Below are positions 33,601 to 44,886 of a DNA stretch of 46,941 nt, piece by piece. Under the pieces are notes generated by a model that saw nothing but the letters and a program-made list of their open reading frames with translations, searched no databases and was not told the DNA's origin. Both the position numbers and the translations under genes were made by a program. Position 1 is the stretch's first letter. Every line of letters starts with the position of its first letter. Source of the DNA: Sphaerosporella brunnea (taxonomy: Eukaryota > Ascomycota > Pezizomycetes > Pezizales > Pyronemataceae); the NCBI GenBank assembly GCA_008704415.1, contig VXIS01000354.1, positions 1-46,941 on the forward strand. The letters are read 5' to 3'.

Positions 33601-35577
33601 GGGTTCAATTATCCTAAACCGCTCTGACATGTAGCTGATCATGATGCCGTGGATGGAACTTGCAGTGAAGGAACTCACAGACTATCACTCACATAGTCTC
33701 CTAAGATCGTCTCGTAGTCAATCATCAGGTGATTCCACGGGTTAGGGCTCGTCTCCACCTTGCCTTGCAGGATGCAACTGAATCCTGATCTTCCGGAACT
33801 GTGCGTGGATGGTGCTGTACTCTACAATACATAGAGTGGGGCCTGCGATAGCGAAAAAGGACAACGTGCTCCGCCTACTTTGTGCGACTTTGAAGAGGAC
33901 GACTTCCATGTGCTTTTCGCTCCTCTGTGCAAGCTTGCCCTCAAGAGGGAAAACCGGGGTGATCGGACTCCGAATCCCCGCCCCGGATCTTCTGATTCGG
34001 CCGCTCGCCGCTCGGCTTCCGATCCCGGATCTGCTGCATTCTTGCAGGTAAGCAAGCTCGCATTGCAGCACTGGCTGGGCATCGAGATAATTGGTTTTTC
34101 TGTTCTCTTGAACGCCTTCCCTCGGTTCCAGAAGGAAGAAGGATTAGGGAGGTTTTGCAGAAAAGTGCGAAACAACGTTGCAACGGGAGTTTTTACTGGG
34201 CGATCGGGTTGCGGATGGGGTCCGGCGGAGCCGGCAAGGTCGTTGGTTGGCCGGTCGAAGGTGGAAGAAAGATGCGGCACCATCTGTGACACCTTGCGAC
34301 ACCCTTTTGGTGCCGCACATTTGGCACTTCTTTCGTGGCATGGAGGCGGGCAAAACGCTGAGTGGCTGGATATCATAGTCCGAGGGCCCGTGATGAAATA
34401 CAAGGCGAGGTGGTGGGTAGATCGACGATCTCGTGGAGACAACTTGAAGGCTGAGGGAGACATCGCAACTGCGCATCTTCTCGCAATTCGCAAACAGCAC
34501 CGCACCACCATGGAGGTGGCATACACTGCGCAGCACAACTAACCACATATTTGCTCATTTCATGCCGGAGACTATCCTCCATCCCATCGTGCTTTCCGTT
34601 TCCACCAAACTTGTAAGCGACTCGCCGCAAAGCTTCCACTTCCATACAGCCGCTTCCACAGCTTTTCTTTTGACGCTATGCCTGCGGTTCACTGTCAAAA
34701 CCTCCATAAGGAGTTGTGCAATTGTTTGAAAGGCCCGCGTCAAGTAAAAGGACGGATGTTGGCAGTTTTGTCTGTGTAGTATCTTTTGTTTTCGGGTTGT
34801 TCGTTTTTACTGTAGCAACATGCGCACATGCAAAGGAGACATGCGGGTCCCAGTGGGCTCATGGCGTACCCTTGCACGTCATAGAATTATCTTTCCGGCA
34901 CCTTTTTGCAAAACCTCCCTATTGCACTTTCGAACGTACTGTACTATCCCTAGGTAGCTCGAACTGACGTTTCGGCGGATTGGAAATACAGAAGGAACGT
35001 GGGGGGTGGTGGTGGTGGTTTACTCACTTCATGTATGTACCTTGTGGTTTGGAGACCTGCTTCTGAAGTGCCTGCCGCCCTGCCATACTTATCCGTCCTA
35101 TCTTCGCGAAGTCCTTCCCCCGGGCTACTTACTCTTTAGTACCGGTCCAAACTGCCTACACGGCGTATTCGTATTCCCGAACGTTGCGCTCACCTGGAAC
35201 ACCTGGCGCGTTTGTCATCTCATCTCTTTCTTTCTTTCTAACCATCCTTCTCGGAGATCCGTTGTCGACTCTCACCCGCCTCCGTATCAGCGAAATCTCA
35301 CTTCATACCAACTTGCCAATTTATCGTATCCAATTGCTTTCTCGCGGGGCTGTGCAGCTGCTATTGTTGAGAGAAGCTCGTGGGGGATCAGTCAACACGG
35401 ACTTTGGGCACCAAACGCAGTGCTGTTGGTTGCTCTTACTAGCCCGGCCTTTCTCTTAATCCCGACCCCCCGAAGGCCACCACATACATACTCGGAAAAC
35501 CGCAGTCCTTCCTTATAGCCGCCCAGAAACCCGCCCTGTTCGCCACATCTAAAACTCGTTCGCTAACTACCCCGCGC
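30636..35577. other. 4.9-kb region without a supported gene
   Basis: Open frames are short or overlap on both strands (for example 32904-33437 minus against 32980-33408 plus, and 33822-34548 in several frames) and have no recognisable content. A hairpin with perfect 10-bp arms lies at 34273-34317. The last 600 bp before 35578 are the probable promoter and leader of the zinc-cluster gene. Confidence 0.5.
34273..34317. repeat. 10-bp inverted repeat hairpin
   Basis: TGCGGCACCA at 34273-34282 is exactly inverted as TGGTGCCGCA at 34308-34317, leaving a 25-bp loop that itself repeats GACACC and GACACCC. It could be a regulatory site or a transcript hairpin. Confidence 0.6.
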
Positions 35578-38500
35578 ATGTCGAACATTATCAATCTTTC
35601 GACGTCTTCTCCGGTCCGGTCAAGTCAGCAGCAATTCTTCGGAGACGGAAACGGAGCGAGCAACGGGAATGGCACCGCGACACCGGCAGCTATCTTCAAC
35701 CCGGCCCATCCGCGGGCGGAATCCGATGTGGGGAGCACAGAGGGCGCAAAGCGCAGGAGGATAGCTAGAGCTTGTGACATGTGCAGGAAGAAGAAAGTGT
35801 GCCATAATTGCGCAAGTTCTGAACCCAAAAGCAACAACATGCTCACCGATCACGCAGATTAAATGTGACGGAAAGCTCCCATCGTGCACGCACTGCATCA
35901 ACTACAGGACGGAATGTGTTTTCACACTGGTAGAGAAGAAGCGAAATCCGCCTAAAGGGTTGGTTCGATGTTTTTTTGCTCAATCAAGTTGCCCTCGCTG
36001 ACTCCACGTCAGGGCAAAGTATATTGAGGGCTTAGAAAACCGCCTTGCACGTATGGAACACCTCCTTCGACTGTCTGGATTGCTTCCCGAAGGCGATGAA
36101 GACACCGTAGATCTTGGCGATCTGGAACGTCGTTTACGAGAGTCCGCAAACTCTTCGCAGCGGGCTCCATCGCATGTTGGACGATCTTCATCTGGAACGC
36201 CCAGTTCTTCCACATTGCAGAGTAATTCTGGTTCACCTATAGTGACCAAGGATGAGGTGGAAGTTGAAGCCTTATCAGATCAGATGTGTTCGCTGGTCAC
36301 GAACAACTGTGGTGAGACAAGGTTCATTGGTATGTAAACCACCTCTAGATCTGCTCGGATGTAGCGATCATGGTCTCATACTTTGCGAAATGTATTCAGG
36401 GTCCTCATCTGGGTTCTCAATATTCTCGCCCCAAGGGATACAGTGGGTAAATGAAAAGACTGGAGACACTAGTTTTCAGCAGATGATCCAGGAGGCTACG
36501 GCGGAGCAACAAAAGCGACCTTTTTCACTGTGGAGCCCTGACATGTGCAGTGACATTTTTGACCAGCGTGGGAGAAATCCACCGCCACCAAAGGAAACTG
36601 CATTGCGGCTTGTCCAAGGTGAGACACTTCGTTTCTTACCATAAACAAAAGAAACGTGGAGCTAACCTGCTATTTGGCAGATTTCTTTGGTGGCTTTAAC
36701 ATACTGTTCCCTCTATTTCACAAGCCTTCGTTCGAGGTTCTTTTCGAGAGACAATATTCCAGCGATCCACCCACAGACTCTGGCTGGTATGCGGCATTCA
36801 ACATGGTTCTCGCCATCTCCTGTCGGCTACGAATCTCGCACACCCCGCTAGAGAATTCCGACGGTCCTGCAATACCCGTCGTTCGCCACATTCAGGAAGC
36901 ATGGAAATATTTTCAGAACGCAGCAACCGTTCTCACCGAACTCTTGCTGCGAAACACTGACTTGATGAGCATACAGGCTATATTGGCCATGGTATGTGGG
37001 GCCTCAACAGTCGCTTATAATTTATTCTAATGGCGTTCGACTAGGCGTTGTTTATGCAAGGAACAGCCAATCCCCAGCCCTCATACTTCTTGATTGCTGC
37101 AGCTGTTCGAATTGCTACGAGCATAGGAATGCATCGGAGGGGAAGCTCATTTGGCCTCAACCCACTTGAGGTCGAGCAAAGGCGTCGAATCTTCTGGATA
37201 CTTTACATGCTCGATAAAGATATGGCCTTGAGATCTGGGCGACCGCCGTGTATCAACGACGACGATTGCAATGTTGAGTTGCCGGATGAGAACCCCTTCG
37301 ATGGCGTTGGCGATGTCCCCCTTCACAAGTCTAAGGGAAAGTTCAACCTTTTCCGTTCCATGGCCACCTTTTCAGTAATTCAGAGCAAAGTGTACATGCA
37401 GCTGTACTCCGCCAGAGCAGCGAAACAGTCTGATGGCGAGCTCTTGAACACCATAGGGGAGCTGGACAAGGAGTTGGAAGAGTGGAGAGATAGTGTTCCA
37501 GCAGAGTTTGGTCCCGACAACGAATTGCTCTTCGAGGGGCGGCAAAGTGCGAAGGTTATGCACGTTGTGCTTCTCCATTTTTCGTACTACAATTGCCTCA
37601 CTACCATCCACCGCATGTCTATACACCATGGATATTGGACAAGTCGGCTTTCGAATTATGCGATCTCGGGGTTGAGTGCCAAACCTCTCAACCCGCGCAT
37701 ATTCTCGAGTGCGGCGTTGTGCGTTTCAGCCGCTCGGGCATCTATTGGCCTGATCAGATATCTTGATCCCCAAGATTACCCTTGCATCTGGTATATTAAA
37801 TCCCCATCATTACCTGCCTCACTTGATCTAACTGCCAGTCCAAGTAGGCTCGTTATGTATTTTCCGGTTTCCGCATTGGTCACATTGTTCGCCAATATTC
37901 TCCAAAATCCCCAAGATCCGCGCGCAAGGTCCGATCTCACTCAAATTCACGCAGTGGTTGAATTTCTCCGCAGCCTTCTAGATCTGGATCACATTGACGA
38001 CTCTACAATGAAGTTTGAGGATGGCTCCGTTAATAGGATGCTGGTTGTTTGTGGGGAGTTCGAAAGGATCGCCAGGGTGGTACTCGACAAAGCAGAGAAG
38101 GAGTCTTTGAGCAAAAGGAAACGCAAGACCGACGATTCGTCCCGTCCGTCCCGTCCGGAGCAGCGAGCGCGGGTGGCGGAATCCAGGTCGAAGAAGAATA
38201 ATAATAATACTGCGCCCCCTTCAACATCTGCTGGGACGGAAGCAAGCACAAACAGCATGCCTCCAGACATAGATATAAGTTCTCAGGTACGTCACGTCAC
38301 GTTGGTTGCAGCATATATGAATATAGGTTCTAACGCCTTCGATTGCAGATGTTCGGCGGCGACTTGTCCCAACCATTCCCCCCAGCCAATTCCCTCTCGT
38401 GGTTTAACGACATAGGATCAGCCCCGTCGACTCCAAGCATCGAACACAATATGCCGCTCCTGACTGGCAATTCTTTCGAGCAGCCGTTCGTTCCGCAGGA

Positions 38501-38588
38501 TCTGTGGCAGATGCCCATGACGTTTGAATGGGACTGGGCAGATGTTAGCGGACAGCTCCCTTGGGACGGCAGCAATAGTGCCTTATAG
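35578..38588 (+). CDS. Zn2Cys6 transcription factor with fungal_trans domain
   Basis: DNA-binding regulator, 863 aa, eight exons: 35578-35796, 35858-35958, 36013-36329, 36400-36618, 36681-36991, 37045-37790, 37848-38286, 38349-38588. The first intron splits the binuclear cluster; spliced it reads [11 protein letters not shown] then [17 protein letters not shown], with the six cysteines in correct spacing. A linker and coiled coil follow ([19 protein letters not shown]). The middle-homology domain includes [38 protein letters not shown] and [20 protein letters not shown]. The sixth intron (37791-37847, 57 bp) is in frame, so the message could be translated with or without it; splicing restores PCIWLVMYFP. 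The C-terminus has acidic and aromatic activator-like sequence ([16 protein letters not shown]). The target pathway is not evident from its neighbours. Confidence 0.9.
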
Positions 38589-39808
38589 GGCGTCTGTCTT
38601 GCTTTCTTGCTTGGGGGGGAGGTAAGTATGGTCAGATTTTTAACACAGTTATTATTCATTGGGAAACGGTAAAAGGAGTCTGAGGTTTTTGAATTCTTGT
38701 TTTGTAGGGAGGAGTTATTTGCGTTGTCAGTCATCTCCACCATAACCTTCCATTGTTAGCGATTCGGCGGTCGGGCGGGGGGCGTATATCAGCGATGTTG
38801 GTTGGAGAGATTAGGCTTGTAAGATTATCCGACGATAGTAGAACTGTTCTTTCCTTTGCAATTGATTGTATATATCGGATTTCTGTTTCTGTATGGATGG
38901 GTATGTTATGTAAGTACTTATGAAGTATCTATACCTACAGCTAACATGCAGAGCCTACCATTTTTCGTTGCACACATAGGATACCGCAAAAGGCGACCGC
39001 CTCCCGTCAAGGATCGGAGCTGCGTACCATTGGCCTGGGCGCTGTCCCTCCTGCATGTACGCAGTGCAACTGGCAAAGACACTACTGATCACTGGCGACG
39101 ATTATCGAGCCGAGTGATTTTTCTGTGCATAGCGACGGCCGGCTGGGCAACACCTGTGCTGTGTTTCCGCTCATAAATACCGAGACGGCCAGTTTTTTTC
39201 TTTTCTTTTTTGGCGTCAACATGTACTAGTATACTAGTACAAAAACTGTAGATCTAGATACATCTTTAGTGCTTAAGTACTCGTACAACTCGATAGCAGC
39301 CTCAAAAACTGCCGACTGCAAGGAGCAGCTTCTCTTCTGGCCATCCCACCGACAACAACCCGCCAAGCAAGCTTCCTCACCGACGTATCATGTAGATGTC
39401 GGCAAGTTTATGCACCAAGAAAAAGCCCGTTCTAGAAATAGTTGATGACGGGAGCGATGGCGTTTTTCTCGATGCATGGTTTTGGAACAGGCTCTCTAGA
39501 GTAGAGTACAGACCTTCTTCATCCGGCAGAGTCCCGTCTAAATGTTAAGTAAGGTGTTCAAAGCTCCGGAGATTCACAGCTGTTCGGGCTTCACAGCACA
39601 TCACTCACCCCAATTCCATCAATCACGATATGTCAAACGAAATCCACATTATCCCCATCCCACACCCAAAAAGCATAGACAAGAACAAAAAGATAAGCTG
39701 GTGTTACAGCAGAGTACCTACAAAAAATTCACGGTATATAACGAAAAGCAAACCCTTCAAAAAAGAAAGAACAATCAACAAAAGGGATCCCCGCCTTCCG
39801 TCCCAAGC
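38589..39808. other. intergenic, convergent 3' flanks
   Basis: This region separates the convergent zinc-cluster and GH76 genes. A palindromic stretch, GTACTAGTATACTAGTAC, lies at about 39223-39240. No gene is supported. Confidence 0.5.
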
Positions 39809-41416
39809 TTACTCCCGAATAAGCCAATACGTCAAACCCAAAAGCGCACCCAAGCAGATCGTCGTCAAAATACCGGCACCCGCACGATCACCCGTGGTGG
39901 TAGGGCCAGTCTGTATGGCATACGACGAGCCGAAAGCGTCGTTACCCGTACCAGCGTTCACATTTCCCTTACTCGTTCCGGTAGCCAAAGTATTCGGCAG
40001 CTTGAGGTCGGGGACCAACAACGCTCCAAATACCTCCATCGCCGCCATGTGCTCTCCCACCCCTCCCTTGGCAATTCCGTAGGGGGATCCGTCGTACTTC
40101 TGCATGATCCACGACAATCCACACGTCTCTCCGTCGACACCTCCGGTACAACTCAGGGCAGCGGCGGCAGCCGAGGCTTGGAGTCGGGGCATGATGTAGT
40201 CGCGGGTGAAGGGGGCAAGCTGATAGGACATGGCGAAGAAACGGGAAAGGTAGGCCTTGAAGGAGCGCTGGTCGGTGTTGCAGGTGGGGGTGCGGGTGTA
40301 GGGTGGCGGTGCCTCGCAGGCGGACTCACGCATGATGTTGGGGGTTCCGTCGTTGCGGTTAAAGAAGGGCTCGTCGGTGGCCATGAGGATGTTCATAGTT
40401 TCATTCTTCCAGTACTCCTGCTTGTCGGTTTGGGTGGTGTTCTATCTTCACTGTCAGCTATGGCCTGAGAAAACGAGAGCAGGAGAACGTGCTAGATAGT
40501 AGTCGTAGATGGACACGGCACCGGCGAGGAAGACACCCGCATTGTAGGTCCACTGGATCTTGGAGGAGACAACACACTCGGGAATGTGCGAACCGTCGAA
40601 GATCTGGTAGCTGCTACTGATCAGACCGTTGCCCTTGACCCAAGAGTACGTCTTTTCCGCCCAGTCGGCATAGGTGCTGTTTCCCGTGTACCGTGCCAAA
40701 CGCGCGCCAATCTGGAAGAACAATCCATTCGACACTGAGTTCTTGTAGTCGTAACCCTTGTTACTGGTGGTGACCTGCCATCGGAGACCTCCACCACACG
40801 ACGCCGCATCCCATCGAGACGCCTGCCTGTTGAACACGGCCTGGGCGAGAGCTAGCCACTGAGGCTGATCCTTGGGGGGATCTGGGAAGCCGCGCTCGGC
40901 GGCCGCCAATGCTGCTATACCCCAGAAAGCTTGATCGTCGTTACCCAGCGCAAGCGTCTGATTCGGCGGCTGGTAATCTTGGTCGGGTCCGACCTGGAAC
41001 AACATGGCCTCGCTTACGATGGAATTGTACTGATCGTCGCCGGTGTAGGCCCAGTAGTCGATCCACGCCTCCACATCCACAACCGTCAGCATCCGACGGG
41101 CAGGTCGCGAAGAGAATACACACCCCCATGGCGGCGCCGGCCTCCCACCAATAGTAACCCTGATCGTTCGCGCCGTCCGCGGTCTGGATCAGACCGAACT
41201 CGCCGGGAATGAACCACGATTCGGTGTTGGGGTAGAGGGCGCGCAGCTTCGCCGCCGCGATGCCGGCAGCGGCCTTGACGGATGCTACGCAACGTCAGCA
41301 CATGTGCAGCCAGAAGAGAGCCGAAGCAGCCGCGTACCAGTGTCGTTAACATTCAGCGCAATTGCTCGGGCTGTGCTGAAGAGGGGTAACAGCGAGAATA
41401 ATGAGGAGAGCTTCAT
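39809..41416 (-). CDS. DFG5/DCW1-type GH76 GPI-anchored cell-wall enzyme
   Basis: Predicted endo-1,6-alpha-mannanase family member that transfers GPI-anchored proteins into the wall glucan. Four exons, 41416-41338, 41284-41124, 41068-40493 and 40441-39809, give 482 aa. An N-terminal signal peptide is visible ([18 protein letters not shown]). Family marks: [12 protein letters not shown] joined to [30 protein letters not shown], and the catalytic Asp pair in GNDDQAFW, followed by [13 protein letters not shown] and [18 protein letters not shown]. The C-terminus has a Ser/Thr/Gly-rich stretch and a hydrophobic tail ([19 protein letters not shown]) fitting a GPI anchor. The third intron (40492-40442) seems to use a GC donor: no GT gives an open frame with conserved sequence. 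Confidence 0.92.
40442..40492 (-). other. probable GC-AG intron in the GH76 gene
   Basis: Donor GCACGT after TAT-CTA, branch AGCTGACAG, acceptor GATAG at 40442; 51 bp. Splicing phase 0 joins YDYYL to [11 protein letters not shown]. Nearby GT sites at 40488 or within CTCGTTTTC give a stop or an intron of about 33 bp. Confidence 0.6.
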
Positions 41417-42013
41417 GTTGCTATGCTAGAAAGGGGGGGGGGGGAGGGGTGAAGGGCGAAAGGTGTTTGATTCAAAGGAGCGGTTGGAGACGGTAGGTAT
41501 GCGCGATCTTCGGTCTTGGGAGTATGACGAATCAAGGAACGAGCGGCAGCGAGCTTGCTTGCGCAGGGTGTCACGGACGCGCGGCGTCGAGAAGCTCTCG
41601 AAAGGAGGCGGAACGGAACGATGGAACGGATGGAACGAACGAACGAACGAACGAACGGAGGATGAAACGGAAGTGAAACGAGGGTGCAGAATGTAGTGTA
41701 TCTATCGAAGAACTGCAGTGGAACTGGTAACGAGAGTCGTCTATGGGTGTTAATGGCTTGTCGTGGTCTATGGGTTGGTTGTAGTGGGGGAGGAAGCCAT
41801 CGCTCAGCTTTCTGCTTTCTTTAATCGACACCCCTAACCTTCCCTTCGAGCACCAAGACAAAAAGGAGATGACGACGTGCTGCGTTAGAGTACATAGAAC
41901 AAGAGAGGCAGAAGCGCTGATCTTCTCAATCTGGCCAACAAGCGCTTGTTTGCTTGTAATACACCGTCGCAGAACAAGATGATGAAGTGATACTACATGA
42001 TTTATCAATTGCA
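41417..42013. promoter_or_regulatory. intergenic, GH76 promoter and OCT1 3' flank
   Basis: A G12 run lies at 41433-41444, next to the GH76 start, and a GAAC microsatellite at about 41634-41657. No gene is supported. Confidence 0.5.
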
Positions 42014-44437
42014 CTACTTGAGCTCACTCCCCCAGCGCCCAACCTCCATCATAGCCTCCTCTCCGCCCTCGGTGAGCTCAGGTCTCCGCAGCACGCCGCC
42101 AAGACAGGACCAGCCGCTTCTGGCGCCGCCCCAGCGCAGGACCTCCTCATGGAATGTCTCCCCGCGGTCGCGGTCCAGCGGAGCCGCCTCAAAGTGGTCC
42201 TTCCAGATCCTAGCGGCAATGGCACGGTCAAACAGGTAAGAGTAGTAGGTCGCGCCGTAGCCGTAGAGGTGGCCAAAGAAGCCCTGCCAGCTGGTTCCCT
42301 CAGCGTGGGGGAGGAGCGAAAACTCGCGTTCCACAGCTCGGTACACCGCCGTGGAGGAAAAGTCCTTCTCCAGCGGCCGCGACGAGTGATAGTGCTGATC
42401 CAGCAGCGCGAGGATGATCTGATGCCGCGTCTCGGACGCTTCCAGCAGCGAGTCTCGCGCGAGACGGTCCTGCAGGAGCTGGTACGGCAGGGGCTCGTTG
42501 GTATGGTAGTGGCGTGCAAACAGTGCGAGCACGTTCGGGTCCTTGGCGAAGTGCTCCATGAGCACGCTGGGCAGCTCCGCCCAATCGGTTGCGCAGCGGG
42601 TTCCGGCGACGTTGTGGAGTGCCGTGCGGCCGAGCATCGAGTGCACCGCGTGGCCCATCTCGTGAAACAGTGTTTGGACCTCTCTAAAGTTCAGCAGCGT
42701 CGGTCTTGTGCCCCACGATGGGCGCGAGAAATCGCAAATTAGCGCGATGGTCGGGAGTTGGTAAAGCTCTCCCGTGTCCCGGCGTCGAGCGGATGCCATG
42801 CCATCGTCTGCTTCCTCGCCGTTCATGGCTGCCTCTGCGATTTCCTCTTCCGATAGTCGCCGTGAACAGCGCACGGTGAAGTGCGCCGGATTTGCGTTCT
42901 TGCCTTCCCGCTCGAAGAGATCGCAGTACACCACTGCGATGTGGCCATCCGTCTCCGAGACCACATCTAGCCGTCGCACATCCTCATTCCAGGTTTCACC
43001 GGGGGAGGGTTCTCGCGGGACAAAGCGGACACCGTAGAGGCGGGTGAACAAGCGGGAAAGTCCCTGCATGACCGTGCCGAGAGAGAAGTAAGAGTTGAGA
43101 TCAACCTGAGTTTTTGAGCGGTTGCGGTGAGCAAAGGTGAGTTTTGTGGCGTAGTAATCGCGATCCCACGGTTCCAAGGACCCGGACACTCCATGTTCCT
43201 TTTTGAGTTGTGCAAGTGCAGCCAACTCCACCTGCGCGGCGGGCATATTCGCGCTGGCGAGAGCCCGCAGGAATTTCAAGACCGCTTCCGGCGTCTTGGC
43301 CATCTTGTCCATCAGCCCGAGCTGGCCATAGCTGTCGTAGCCTACCAGCATGCCCAACTCCGCGCGGCGCTGCAAGAGCTCTTCCAATACCCTGATCTGC
43401 CTTGCAGAACTGGTGTGGTTGGCAAGGTACACCTCTTTCCGTACCTCCGGGTCGTCGACAGTGCGGAGCACGTGGTTTGCATACACTCCGACAGAAGGAA
43501 TGAGGACTCTTTCGCACGTGGTAAGACTTTTGACAATGAACGGGTCCATTCCCATCATCCTCGAACTATTGAAGTACAGCACCGGTTTCTCAGGCTTCAT
43601 ATCGGTCACGAATTTGGAGCCGAGCTCGGCGATCTCGCTGGTCAGCTTCACCCAGCGGTGGCGCAAATGCGCTGGCAGGTTGATGCCAGACTTTTCAAAG
43701 TCTTTGAACAGGATTTCGGCAACCACTCGTTCCTCGGGGGTGTACCGCTTCACGACCTCGGGATCCTCCAGCGCACGTTTCAGTGTTGTGTACAGCCCGG
43801 TCGTGGTGTTCAGCACGTTCATGTACTCAAACATGGCCCCATAAGCTTCATGCGCAGCCATGACGATCTCACGATCCGGATGAGTCGACCGCACGAAATC
43901 CGACATGTCGATGATCCTGCACAGGAGATCGCTGAGACGGTCGAAGTCCTGCACCACGCGCACCAGCTCGTCCCTCGTCGAGGCGCTAACGATCTTTTGC
44001 ACCAGCTGCTTCGCCTTGGCCAGCGTGCGGTCCGTAAACTTCTTGAAGCCGGCGGGCGAGGCCAGGTCTTTATTCTGGAAGAGGCCGGTGCGCGGGATCG
44101 CTGGGTTTTGCGCTTTCCGTAGGAATTGGGACCACACTTCCGAGTTGTCGCTGTTTTGCTGCTGGTTAGTTTTTGAGAGCGGAAGGATGGGGGGAAGTCC
44201 GAGGGATGTCACCTACAAGATTTCCCGCAGAGTTCGGTCGTCGGATGTCACCCCGGGCGCCGCGTGCAGAGCTGGGTCGAAGCTTGCGGCAGAAGAAGAA
44301 ACCTTTTGCGTTGCGATATTGCTACCGTCCTGCGCAAATGCAGTGCCTAGCCGTCGACGCTGCTGCTGGACCAACTGCCGGCGCAGACATCTGGTGCAGA
44401 GAGTGGCCCATGAGGGAACAATTGACCGGTACATCAT
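42014..44437 (-). CDS. OCT1: mitochondrial intermediate peptidase (M3 metalloprotease)
   Basis: Removes an N-terminal octapeptide from imported mitochondrial precursors in the matrix. Exons 44437-44217 and 44150-42014 give 785 aa. The 66-bp intron joins TLREIF to DNSEVWSQFL, as in the family. The N-terminus MMYRSIVPSWATLCTRCLRR is a typical Arg-rich mitochondrial presequence; an upstream TTG-led extension of the frame is just the GTG microsatellite read as poly-Thr. The zinc site HEMGH lies at residues 570-574, followed by the third ligand Glu in TDWAELPS. Other marks are GLFQNKDLASPAGFKKF and YSYLFDRAIAARIWKDHF near the C-terminus. The promoter is shared with the divergent TLS1-like gene. 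Confidence 0.95.
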
Positions 44438-44886
44438 CTTGTCTGTGGTGGTGGTGGTGGTGGTGGTGGTGGGGGGAGGGGTGAGTGTTGGAACCAAAAA
44501 GTAAGCCGTTGTTGCTGATTCTTATCAGATTAGATAATCATAGCCGAAGGACTGATCCGCATGAGAAGCAGTGCAGAATTGATAAGAGATGATAAGATAA
44601 TGAATGATAAGATGAGATAAGCAGAGCACTCTTCGATTGCCATTGGGATGAATAAGAAAGAATAACAAGGACGCCTCCGTTTCTTCAAAACCGAATGCAT
44701 CGACGCTGCTGTGACAGTTTGAAGGCTTGAAGCGTGCATTTCGTTGCCAAATCAAGCCTAGCAGCCGAGAAAGCAACTCAAAACCTCCCCAAGCAAGCTC
44801 TTTCTCTCAGACCCACATCACAACACTCGCACCACCACCACAAACAACTAATTCCGTAAATCGCTTCACGATCCGCAACTCCCACA
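44438..44886. promoter_or_regulatory. divergent promoter of OCT1 and TLS1-like gene
   Basis: A GGT/GTG microsatellite (about 44446-44472) lies within 40 bp of the OCT1 start, in its 5' leader. GATAAG-type motifs cluster at about 44579-44621, several of them GATAA/GATGA steps, so GATA-factor control is possible. No other feature. Confidence 0.5.

Noticed and set aside
33822..34548. 238- and 220-codon frames on opposite strands
   Set aside because: Strongly overlapping, Cys/Arg-rich or compositionally odd, and no known motif. Listed only as a region to check.
39542..40468. 308-codon plus-strand open frame
   Set aside because: Runs across the GH76 C-terminal exon on the other strand; shadow frame.
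43127..44122. 331-codon plus-strand open frame
   Set aside because: Antisense to OCT1, created by its codon usage; no independent evidence.
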